Origin: an uncultured Collinsella sp. | GTDB lineage: Bacteria; Actinomycetota; Coriobacteriia; Coriobacteriales; Coriobacteriaceae | DNA: 5,443 nucleotides | Assembly (NCBI GenBank): GCA_900552345.1 | Contig: URZN01000110.1 | Coordinates: forward strand, 1 to 5,443 | Reading direction: 5' to 3' | Part shown: positions 1 to 5,443 of the stretch, one piece after another | How the letters are laid out: each line of letters begins with the position of its first letter | Position numbering within the stretch: the stretch's first letter is position 1 | Position numbers and translations under genes: made by a program | The notes under the pieces: model-generated | Databases searched by the model: none | What the model was told of the DNA's origin: nothing | The model's input: the letters and a program-made list of their open reading frames with translations, nothing else

Positions 1-3
1 GAT

Positions 4-8
4 AGGAG
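4..8 (+). promoter_or_regulatory. Shine-Dalgarno site for topA (AGGAG)
   Basis: AGGAG lies six bases before a TTG codon. It supports the non-ATG start at 15, which also gives the expected Toprim N-terminus (MKLIIAEKN). The upstream promoter is outside the window. Confidence 0.8.
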
Positions 9-14
9 CCTCTT

Positions 15-2606
15 TTGAAGCTCATCATCGCCGAGAAAAACGACGCCGCGCGTCAGATTGCCGAGCGTCTGTCCACGGGCAAGCCCAAAAAGGACAAGGT
101 GTACAACACCGCCATCTACCGTTTTGAGTGGAAGGGCGAGGAGTGCGTGACCATCGGCCTTGCCGGTCACATCCTAGCGCCCGATTTTTGCGACAGCGTG
201 CTGTTCGATAAAAAGCTGGGCTGGTATTCGGTCACCGAGGACGGCGAGATGCTGCCGGCCGACATACCCGATGGCCTGGCGCGTCCGCCCTACGACACCA
301 AGCGCAAGCCGTTTCTTGCCGATGGCATCTCAATCAAGGGCTGGAAACTCGAGAGCCTGCCTTACCTCACCTGGGCGCCCGTCATTAAGCTACCGGCCGA
401 GAAGGAACTCATTCGTTCGCTCAAGAACCTCGCTAAAAAGTCTGACAGCGTCATTATCGCCACGGACTTCGATCGCGAGGGCGAGCTAATCGGTTCGGAC
501 GCCCTCAACAAGGTGCGCGAGGTGGCGCCGGACTTGCCGGTTGCCCGCGCCCAGTACTCTTCGTTTACCAAGGCCGAGATCACGCAGGCCTTCGATAATC
601 TCGTCTCACTCGACCAGAATCTGGCCGACGCCGGCGAGAGCCGCCAGCACATCGACCTCATTTGGGGTGCGGTGCTCACGCGCTACCTGACGCTCGCCAA
701 GTTTGGCGGCTTTGGTAACGTGCGCTCTGCCGGCCGTGTGCAGACGCCGACGCTTGCCCTGGTGGTCGAGCGCGAGCGCGAGCGCATGGCGTTTGTGCCC
801 GAGGACTATTGGCAGATTCGCGGCATGGGCGCCGCGCAGGGTGCTGCCGAGGACGACCGCTTTAAGATTGCGCACAAGACGGCACGCTTTACCGACAAGG
901 ATGCTGCCGAGACAGCGTACGGCCACGTTGACGGCGCTACGACGGCGACCGTTGCCGCGGTGACCAAGCGCTCGCGTAAGCAGCAGCCGCCCACGCCGTT
1001 TGCGACCACCTCGCTGCAGGCTGCCGCCGCGGCCGAGGGCATCTCGCCTGCGCGCACCATGCGCATCGCCGAGTCCCTCTACATGGCGGGCCTCATCAGC
1101 TACCCGCGTGTCGACAACACTGTGTACCCCGCGACGCTCGATCTGGGCGCCGTGGTGAGCGACCTTGCAAAGATTAATCCGGCGCTGGCGCCCGTATGCA
1201 AAAAGGTGCTCGCCGGCCCCATGAAGCCCACGCGCGGCAAGGTCGAGACCACCGACCACCCGCCTATCTACCCTACGGGCGAAGGTGATCCGTCCACGCT
1301 CGATGGCGGCCAGCGCAAGCTCTACGACCTCATCGCCCGCCGCTTCCTGGCGACGCTTATGGGTCCCGCGACCATCGAGAACACCAAGCTCGAGCTCGAC
1401 GTGAACGGCGAGCCGTTCGTGGCTTCGGGCGATGTGCTCGTGACCCCGGGTTTCCGCGAGGCGTACCCGTACGGTCTCAAGCGCGACGAGCAGATGCCGC
1501 TGCTGGAGCAGGGCGATACGGTCGACGTGTTCGACATTAAGCTCGAGGCCAAGCAGACCGAGCCGCCCGCGCGCTACAGCCAGGGCAAGCTCGTGCAGGA
1601 GATGGAAAAGCGCGGCCTGGGTACCAAGTCCACGCGCGCGAGCATCATCGAGCGCCTGTACGCCGTGCGCTATCTCAAAAACGATCCCGTGGAGCCGAGC
1701 CAGCTGGGTATCGCCATCATCGATGCGCTGTCGCGGTTTGCCCCGCGCATCACGAGCCCCGATATGACCAGCGAGCTCGACGGCGACATGACCCGCGTGG
1801 AGCGCGGCGAGGACACCGAAGAGCATGTCGTGACGCACTCGCGCGCGCTGCTGGCCGGCGTGCTCGACGAGCTGCTCAAGCATACGCAGGAGCTGGGCGA
1901 CGCCATCAGCGACGCCGTCACGGCCGATGCGCGCGTGGGCGCCTGCCCCAAGTGCGGCAAGGACTTGGTTATGAAGACGAGCGCCAAGACCCGCGGCAGC
2001 TTTATTGGCTGCATGGGCTGGCCCGACTGCGACGTGACCTATCCGGTGCCGAGCGGCGTCAAGGTGAGCCCGCTCGAGGGCGAGGCGGCCGTGTGCCCCG
2101 AATGCGGTGCACCGCGCATTAAGTGCCAGCCGTTCCGCCAGAAGGCCTTCGAGATCTGCGTGAACCCGACGTGTCCCACCAACTACGAGCCCGACCTTAA
2201 GGTGGGCGAGTGCAAGGTGTGCGCCGAGGCCGGACGCCATGGTGATCTGATTGCACACAAGAGCGAGAAGAGCGGCAAGCGCTTTATCCGCTGCACCAAC
2301 TACGATGACTGCGGCGTGAGCTATCCGCTGCCGGCGCGCGGCAAGCTCGAGGCGACGGGCGAGACCTGCCCCGAGTGCGGCGCCCCCATCGTGGTGGTCA
2401 ACACCGCGCGCGGCCCGTGGCGCATCTGCGTCAACATGGACTGCCCGACCAAGGAGAAGAAGCCCGCCCGCGGCCGCAAGATCACGACCAAGGCGAGCAC
2501 GGCGAAGAAGACCACGGCAGCAAAGAAGACTGCTGCCAAGAAGACGACGGCCAAAAAGACGACTGCCAAGAAGTCGACTACCAAAAAGACCGCTGCCGAC
2601 AAGTAA
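15..2606 (+). CDS. topA: DNA topoisomerase I (type IA), archaeal-like core with zinc ribbons and lysine-rich tail
   Basis: A type IA topoisomerase relaxes negatively supercoiled DNA by cutting one strand through a 5'-phosphotyrosine and passing the other. It is cytoplasmic and needs Mg2+. The 863-residue product opens with a Toprim domain: MKLIIAEKN with Glu7, then the acidic triad in TDFDREGE (Asp151, Asp153, Glu155). AGESRQHIDLIWGA (207-220) and AGRVQTPTL (239-247) follow. The catalytic tyrosine is Tyr363 in GLISYPRVDNTVYP, followed by Arg365. RYSQGKLVQEMEKRGLGTK (520-538) is a further conserved core block. Four C4 zinc ribbons follow: Cys644/647/666/672, 694/697/715/720, 733/736/760/766 and 785/788/805/810. 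The end (about 816-863) is a Lys/Thr/Ala tail. The start is TTG, fixed by AGGAG six bases upstream. The YPRVDN and AGESRQ blocks and the ribbon style (GCMGWPDCDVTYPVP) match archaeal topoisomerase I from memory; bacterial TopA usually has a YMRTDS active site. All key residues are present, so it should be active. Confidence 0.95.
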   Translation: MKLIIAEKNDAARQIAERLSTGKPKKDKVYNTAIYRFEWKGEECVTIGLAGHILAPDFCDSVLFDKKLGWYSVTEDGEMLPADIPDGLARPPYDTKRKPFLADGISIKGWKLESLPYLTWAPVIKLPAEKELIRSLKNLAKKSDSVIIATDFDREGELIGSDALNKVREVAPDLPVARAQYSSFTKAEITQAFDNLVSLDQNLADAGESRQHIDLIWGAVLTRYLTLAKFGGFGNVRSAGRVQTPTLALVVERERERMAFVPEDYWQIRGMGAAQGAAEDDRFKIAHKTARFTDKDAAETAYGHVDGATTATVAAVTKRSRKQQPPTPFATTSLQAAAAAEGISPARTMRIAESLYMAGLISYPRVDNTVYPATLDLGAVVSDLAKINPALAPVCKKVLAGPMKPTRGKVETTDHPPIYPTGEGDPSTLDGGQRKLYDLIARRFLATLMGPATIENTKLELDVNGEPFVASGDVLVTPGFREAYPYGLKRDEQMPLLEQGDTVDVFDIKLEAKQTEPPARYSQGKLVQEMEKRGLGTKSTRASIIERLYAVRYLKNDPVEPSQLGIAIIDALSRFAPRITSPDMTSELDGDMTRVERGEDTEEHVVTHSRALLAGVLDELLKHTQELGDAISDAVTADARVGACPKCGKDLVMKTSAKTRGSFIGCMGWPDCDVTYPVPSGVKVSPLEGEAAVCPECGAPRIKCQPFRQKAFEICVNPTCPTNYEPDLKVGECKVCAEAGRHGDLIAHKSEKSGKRFIRCTNYDDCGVSYPLPARGKLEATGETCPECGAPIVVVNTARGPWRICVNMDCPTKEKKPARGRKITTKASTAKKTTAAKKTAAKKTTAKKTTAKKSTTKKTAADK
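2490..2603 (+). repeat. 15-bp coding tandem repeats for the AKKTT tail of TopA
   Basis: The last 38 codons encode degenerate five-residue units of the form A-K-K-T-T/A. At DNA level the period is about 15 bases, with AAG/AAA and ACG/ACT/ACC varied by third-base changes. Units like this can gain or lose copies by slippage without breaking the frame. Similar basic tails are known on mycobacterial and streptomycete TopA, where they help processive DNA relaxation; assigning that role here is inference. Confidence 0.75.
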
Positions 2607-2627
2607 CCGAGCACATATAGACACGGC

Positions 2628-2665
2628 GGGGCCGGGCGCGCAAATGCAAATGCGTGCCCGGCCCC
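2628..2665 (+). terminator. GC-rich hairpin after topA, probable terminator
   Basis: A perfect 10-bp stem pairs GGGGCCGGGC (2628-2637) with GCCCGGCCCC (2656-2665). It can extend inward through a G-T wobble to about 14-15 pairs. The loop holds a doubled AAATGC. The hairpin starts 22 bases after the topA stop codon. The downstream bases (ACTTCTAAG) contain no real T run, so it may be a weak intrinsic terminator, may need Rho, or may mainly protect the 3' end. Being symmetrical, it could also stop transcripts arriving from the convergent minus-strand gene. Confidence 0.6.
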
Positions 2666-2671
2666 ACTTCT

Positions 2672-2740
2672 AAGTTGCGGTGAAATAGGGACTGTTTTTG
2701 CTGGCAAAAGGCCTAATTGATCCCTATTTCACCGCAAGTT
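2672..2740. repeat. Palindromic intergenic repeat, copy 1 (REP/MITE-like)
   Basis: Perfect 17-bp inverted arms, TTGCGGTGAAATAGGGA (2675-2691) and its complement (2721-2737), enclose a 29-base spacer. Beyond a single G/G mismatch the pairing continues for two more bases on each side, giving 20-base arms. The spacer holds a small hairpin, TTTTGC-TG-GCAAAA (2696-2709). It lies between the convergent ends of topA and the zinc-ribbon gene. A second copy with the same arms and spacer length starts at 4961. No open reading frame fits inside, so any mobility would need a transposase encoded elsewhere. Confidence 0.85.
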
Positions 2741-2757
2741 ATGATCAGTTGTTGGGA

Positions 2758-3705
2758 TTACTTCACTTCGACGGGTGCAGCGCCGGGGTAGCGGTCCTCA
2801 AAGTCCAGACGGTATTTGTTGTCGTTGGTGCCCGCTACGTTGTCGCGCGCCAGCGGCGCCACGATCTCGTCCTTGTGGTTGGCGGGGCTGGAGTACTCAA
2901 GGCTGATCTCCCAGGCATCGCAAATCACGTCGATGCGGTTCTCCAGATCGTCGTAGAGCGTGATGATGTCTTTCCACGAGCCGTAATTCTGCGAGTCGAT
3001 GGGAACGTCCAGGTCCTCGACCTCGTCCTTCAGGTCGCCGATCTGATTCTCGAGCGCCTCGGCGGCATCGCTGGCAGATTGGCGCGAGCTGCGGTCATCC
3101 TTAAGGTAATACGTGTTGAATGCGGTGGCGCAGTCGCGGACCTGCTGGTCAAGATCGGAGAGCCTGCTGTAGTAGGAGCTCAGCTGGTCGTAGACGTTCT
3201 GCTCGCTGATGGTGGCGGCATCGTGGGCGTCATCGTCATCATCGTCAAGCTTGTTGGGGTCGCCCTTGACGGACGCATCGTCGTTATCGTGGTCGATCTT
3301 GACCTTCTCGATCGTCGTGCCCTTGGTATCATCGGCGCCCTTGTCGAAAGGCTTGATCATAAAGAACACAACGAGCGCGATAATCACGACGATTAGCGCG
3401 GCGATGATGCCGATGAGCAGGGCGTTGTTGTTTTTGGGCGCGGCGGGAGCACCGGCCTGCGGAGCAGCGGTCGGTATGGGCTGCTGCGGTGCGGAGCCGG
3501 CTGGCGTCGCCCATTGCTGCGTCGTGCCGACTTCGGGCTGGGGAGCGGGCACGGGCTGATGGGCGGACTGTACGGTCACGTCTGCCTGCGCATCCTCTTG
3601 CGACTGAGAGGCCTGGCCATCATCGGTTACCGGCGTTCCGCAGCTGGTGCAGAAGCGCTCGTCGTCATTCAGAAGCTTGCCGCAATGGGTACAAAACCGG
3701 GGCAT
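2758..3705 (-). CDS. Zinc-ribbon, single-pass membrane protein with extracytoplasmic coiled-coil domain
   Basis: Function unknown. The 315-residue product begins with a compact zinc ribbon, CTHC (Cys5, Cys8) and CTSC (Cys19, Cys22), the usual N-terminal zinc-ribbon layout. A Gln/Pro/Ala-rich linker (about 33-92) leads to one strongly hydrophobic span (about 95-117, ALLIGIIAALIVVIIALVVFF). There is no cleavable signal peptide, so the ribbon is probably cytoplasmic and the rest outside. The outer part starts with a very acidic stretch containing six consecutive Asp (154-159), then a helical, heptad-like region (about 168-265, for example LSDLDQQV and LENQIGDLKDEVEDL) and a short polar end. Only Cys192 and Cys262 occur outside the ribbon. 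The ATG at 3705 is preferred over an in-frame GTG at 3720, because GGAAGGA sits six bases before it and the ribbon then starts at residue 4. The gene converges on topA and diverges from the hydrolase gene. Zinc-ribbon membrane proteins of this plan, such as TcaA/YvbJ-like proteins, are linked to envelope stress elsewhere, but no family can be assigned here. Confidence 0.88.
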   Translation of the reverse strand: MPRFCTHCGKLLNDDERFCTSCGTPVTDDGQASQSQEDAQADVTVQSAHQPVPAPQPEVGTTQQWATPAGSAPQQPIPTAAPQAGAPAAPKNNNALLIGIIAALIVVIIALVVFFMIKPFDKGADDTKGTTIEKVKIDHDNDDASVKGDPNKLDDDDDDAHDAATISEQNVYDQLSSYYSRLSDLDQQVRDCATAFNTYYLKDDRSSRQSASDAAEALENQIGDLKDEVEDLDVPIDSQNYGSWKDIITLYDDLENRIDVICDAWEISLEYSSPANHKDEIVAPLARDNVAGTNDNKYRLDFEDRYPGAAPVEVK

Positions 3706-3711
3706 GATGGT

Positions 3712-3718
3712 TCCTTCC
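3712..3718 (-). promoter_or_regulatory. Shine-Dalgarno site deciding the zinc-ribbon gene start
   Basis: On the minus strand GGAAGGA lies six bases before the ATG at 3705-3703. The longer GTG alternative (3720-3718) overlaps this site and would add only MEGTI in front of the ribbon, so it is unlikely. Confidence 0.8.
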
Positions 3719-3736
3719 ACTCGATGTGTTGGCTAG

Positions 3737-3742
3737 ATTATA
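3737..3742 (-). promoter_or_regulatory. Minus-strand -10 box (TATAAT) for the zinc-ribbon gene
   Basis: The minus strand reads TATAAT exactly, ending 31 bases before the ATG. This predicts a leader of roughly 25 bases that contains the ribosome site. No good TTGACA is found 16-18 bases upstream (the 17-base position reads GCCCAA), so the promoter may need an activator or a different sigma factor, or may be weak. Confidence 0.55.
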
Positions 3743-3758
3743 AGGTGGTTCAGGTGCG

Positions 3759-3779
3759 GTTGGGCCGCGCCGACCCAAC
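3759..3779. promoter_or_regulatory. Operator-like 21-bp dyad at the -35 position of the zinc-ribbon promoter
   Basis: GTTGGG (3759-3764) and CCCAAC (3774-3779) form a perfect six-base inverted pair. Two further symmetrical pairs lie inside, giving GTTGGG-N-CG-N3-CG-N-CCCAAC. It covers the place where the -35 hexamer of the minus-strand TATAAT would be, a typical site for a dimeric regulator. It could also be chance in GC-rich DNA, and no regulator can be named. Confidence 0.35.
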
Positions 3780-3888
3780 TGGTTATGTGAGGATGATCAT
3801 GTCGCGCAAGCCCTGTCGCATGCGTCACAATGAGTGCGGCGTGCTGGGTGTCCGGCGCGGCCGTTTATCGACGGCTCGGTAGAATGCG

Positions 3889-4962
3889 ATGGTGGGGGGT
3901 GAGTCTGTGTACTGCGGCGAGCAAAGTCGGGGTGGTGGCGACAACGTGGAGGCGTTCCGGTTCCCGCCGGGGGATGCGCCCCTCGCTGTGCGCGATTGCT
4001 CGCGTCGGGTGTTTTGTGCCGGGATGTTGACAGGAGTGCTTGCCTCGGTGATGAGTCTCGGCGGTTGTGCCGCTCGCCGCAACGAGGCTGAGGGCTCCGC
4101 TGTCCCTGCCAAACAAAAAGCGAATCATCCGTCCGCTCAAAAGGCGGAAGCTGTCTCCCGGGCTTCTTGGATTGCCGGCCTTCAGCAAGATATCGAAGCC
4201 CTTGTCGAGCCGTATGGTGGGTCTACCTCGGTCTATGCTGTGGCGCTTGATCCTCAAACGTTCGCGTCGCTCGATGGTGAAGCCGCTGTGGCGCCGGACG
4301 CGCGACATGTGGCGGCAAGCATCATCAAGCTTCCCGTTCTCGCTTGTGCGCTCGAGACCGTGGCGGCGGGCGAGCTGCCCCTCGACGAGCAGATAACGGT
4401 AACGCAACAGGATATCGTGGGTGGCAGCGGCAACATTCAGTCGCACGGCGCGGGTGCGTCGTACAGTATTGACGAGCTGCTGCACGCTATGATCGCCCAG
4501 AGCGATAACGTGGCAGCGAACCTTGTTATCGGCAGACTTGGCATGGATACGGTCAATGAAACGTGTGCCGCATTGGGGCTGACCCAGACCGTGCTCGCTC
4601 GTTTGATGATGGACACCGAGGCCCAGGCACAAGGTCGCGAGAACTATACGAGCGCCCGTGATGCTGCGGCCGTGTTGCAGCGGCTGGCGGCGGGGACAAT
4701 CGCGACGCCCGAGCTGTGCGAGCGAGCGCGCGGATATCTGCTGGCGCAGGAAGACGCGCGTGGTATTGTCGAGGGCGTTCCCGGCGGCGTTTTGGTCGCG
4801 CACAAAACGGGCAGTCTGGCGAATGCTCAGCACGATGCCGCAATCGTCTACGCCGAGCGCCCTTACGTGCTGGCAATCCTCACCCAAGACCTCGAACGCG
4901 AGCAAGCCCTAGCCCTCGAGCGCGACATTTCCTTCGCCATCAACGCCCGCGCCCACTCCTAA
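3889..4962 (+). CDS. Class A beta-lactamase-like serine hydrolase, probable Tat-exported lipoprotein
   Basis: Belongs to the DD-peptidase/class A beta-lactamase fold and should act on or bind beta-lactams or cell-wall peptides outside the membrane. Numbered from the ATG at 3889 (357 residues), the nucleophile motif is S144-I-I-K147, the second motif S205-D206-N207 (followed by VAAN) and the third K306-T307-G308 in VAHKTGSL. The N-terminus has a twin-arginine motif SRRVF (38-42), a hydrophobic segment (43-57) and a lipobox LGGC with Cys60, so the mature protein would be a membrane-anchored lipoprotein of about 298 residues. The omega-loop region (RLMMDTEAQAQGRENYTSARD, in two pieces RLMMDTEAQA 238-247 and QGRENYTSARD 248-258) has no ExxLN motif with the deacylating Glu166. 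The NYTSARD block is typical of beta-lactamase-related hydrolases (Beta-lactamase2 type) not proven to give resistance. The start is uncertain: no clear ribosome site precedes 3889, and GTG at 3907 (G-run seven bases upstream) or 3946 also keep the Tat motif. Confidence 0.85.
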   Translation: MVGGESVYCGEQSRGGGDNVEAFRFPPGDAPLAVRDCSRRVFCAGMLTGVLASVMSLGGCAARRNEAEGSAVPAKQKANHPSAQKAEAVSRASWIAGLQQDIEALVEPYGGSTSVYAVALDPQTFASLDGEAAVAPDARHVAASIIKLPVLACALETVAAGELPLDEQITVTQQDIVGGSGNIQSHGAGASYSIDELLHAMIAQSDNVAANLVIGRLGMDTVNETCAALGLTQTVLARLMMDTEAQAQGRENYTSARDAAAVLQRLAAGTIATPELCERARGYLLAQEDARGIVEGVPGGVLVAHKTGSLANAQHDAAIVYAERPYVLAILTQDLEREQALALERDISFAINARAHS

Positions 4963-5029
4963 CTTGCGGTGAAATAGGGATTGTATTTGCTGCTAGAAGG
5001 CGTATTCAGTCCCTATTTCACCGCAACTT
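4961..5029. repeat. Palindromic intergenic repeat, copy 2 (REP/MITE-like)
   Basis: It has the same 17-bp inverted arms as copy 1 (4964-4980 and 5010-5026) around a spacer of exactly the same length, 29 bases, of which 19 match copy 1 in direct alignment. The outer bases overlap the last two bases of the hydrolase TAA stop (4960-4962), so the hairpin forms directly at the 3' end of that mRNA. This placement suits a 3'-end stabiliser or a weak terminator; only a short CTTT follows. Confidence 0.85.
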
Positions 5030-5043
5030 TGGAAAGGCACCTT

Positions 5044-5127
5044 TAGCCGTTGGGGACGTTCTTAAACGACTAGTCATTAAAGAACGTTCCCAACGGCTAG
5101 TCATTTAAGAACGTCCCCAATGACTAG
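5044..5127. repeat. Nested palindromic and tandem repeat upstream of tmk
   Basis: Arm A (5044-5063, TAGCCGTTGGGGACGTTCTT) pairs with arm B (5080-5099) over 20 bases with one G-T pair. The inner part of A (5050-5066) also pairs perfectly over 17 bases with arm D (5104-5120), so the two pairings exclude each other. B and D belong to two 27-base direct units (5070-5096 and 5097-5123) that match at 23 positions, followed by a third CTAG. The A-B loop contains the palindrome GACTAGTC (5068-5075). CTAGTCATT (5097-5105) and AATGACTAG (5119-5127) form a third small hairpin. No open reading frame is supported. It looks like a non-autonomous repeat that has partly duplicated. Confidence 0.8.
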
Positions 5128-5174
5128 GTGGGATTTGGGGTGCGCCGGACGCTGGGGTATCATGGCTTGGTTGC

Positions 5175-5180
5175 TATAAC
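5175..5180 (+). promoter_or_regulatory. Possible -10 box (TATAAC) for tmk
   Basis: TATAAC lies 36 bases before the tmk ATG, a plausible distance. The hexamer 17 bases upstream (CTGGGG) is a poor -35, so this is only a candidate. A promoter here would make sense because tmk is separated from upstream genes by two hairpin repeats. Confidence 0.3.
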
Positions 5181-5199
5181 TTGCATTTTCGCGCCTTGT

Positions 5200-5443
<244 letters not shown>

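Larger units (their letters stand above)
3706..3888. other. Divergent intergenic region
   Basis: 183 bases separate the zinc-ribbon and serine-hydrolase starts. It holds the minus-strand ribosome site, TATAAT and dyad listed separately. On the plus strand a TAGAAT hexamer (3880-3885) resembles a -10 box but has no -35 partner. Transcription from it would begin near 3892, making one of the later in-frame GTG codons the hydrolase start. No RNA gene or small open reading frame with a good ribosome site was seen. Confidence 0.5.

Noticed and set aside
606..2624. A 672-codon open frame on the minus strand.
   Set aside because: It lies wholly antisense to topA, whose product has complete family motifs. 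Long antisense frames are expected in GC-rich genes with strong third-base bias. Its translation is rich in Arg, Leu, Ala and His with no recognisable domain.
2698..3396. A 232-codon plus-strand frame rich in Val, Ile, Leu and Asp.
   Set aside because: It is antisense to the zinc-ribbon gene, has no ribosome site and begins inside the palindrome. Its hydrophobic look comes from the complement of Asp/Glu codons.
3706..3720. GTG at 3720 as start of the zinc-ribbon gene.
   Set aside because: It overlaps the GGAAGGA site that serves the ATG at 3705 and adds only five residues before a ribbon that normally begins at the very N-terminus.
3880..3885. TAGAAT as the hydrolase promoter -10 box.
   Set aside because: It has no -35 partner at 16-18 bases and conflicts with the ATG at 3889. 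It is mentioned in the intergenic entry but not called.
3865..4905. A 346-codon minus-strand frame.
   Set aside because: It is antisense to the serine hydrolase, which has signal, SxxK, SDN and KTG in the right order. The minus-strand frame shows no motif.
2672..5029. The palindrome pair as ends of a composite transposon.
   Set aside because: Neither copy contains or neighbours a transposase gene, no clear target duplication flanks the pair, and each copy is itself a complete palindrome, which fits a REP-like repeat better.
4716..5108. A 130-codon frame running from the hydrolase gene through both repeats.
   Set aside because: It is out of frame with the hydrolase for most of its length, consists largely of Arg-rich translation and then reads through palindromes. 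There is no ribosome site.
5070..5127. The 27-base tandem units as a small CRISPR array.
   Set aside because: The units are directly adjacent with no spacers, only two full copies exist, and no cas gene is near. Palindromic nesting explains them better.

Overview
The window comes from a GC-rich bacterial chromosome, most likely a gut actinobacterium of the class Coriobacteriia and probably near Collinsella. This rests on strong G/C-ending codon bias, a TTG-started topoisomerase I with a lysine-rich tail, topA lying upstream of tmk, and short palindromic repeats between genes. The assignment is made from memory of such genomes, not from a search.

Layout. (1) 15-2606 (+) is a complete DNA topoisomerase I. 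Its core reads like the archaeal form of the enzyme rather than the usual bacterial TopA. It ends in four zinc ribbons and an AKKTT-type basic tail. A GC-rich terminator-like hairpin follows. (2) 2672-2740 is the first copy of a palindromic repeat, placed between two convergent genes. (3) 2758-3705 (-) encodes a zinc-ribbon, single-membrane-span protein with a predicted extracytoplasmic coiled-coil domain. (4) 3706-3888 is a divergent intergenic region with a perfect TATAAT on the minus strand and an operator-like dyad beside it. (5) 3889-4962 (+) encodes a probable Tat-exported lipoprotein of the class A beta-lactamase-like serine hydrolase superfamily. (6) 4961-5029 is the second palindrome copy, beginning inside the hydrolase stop codon. 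(7) 5044-5127 is a different, nested repeat with two competing hairpins. (8) 5217 to the window edge (+) is the start of thymidylate kinase.

How it fits together. topA and tmk are housekeeping genes of DNA topology and dTTP supply, and they are near neighbours in several actinobacteria. Here about 2.6 kb separates them, carrying a divergent pair of envelope genes bracketed by the two copies of the palindrome. The simplest reading is an accessory cassette, with repeats at its edges, sitting in a conserved housekeeping locus. No RNA genes, CRISPR array, complete insertion sequence or phage gene was seen. The most unusual points are the archaeal-type topoisomerase, the paired palindromes, the nested repeat upstream of tmk and the hydrolase that lacks a recognisable Glu166 motif.
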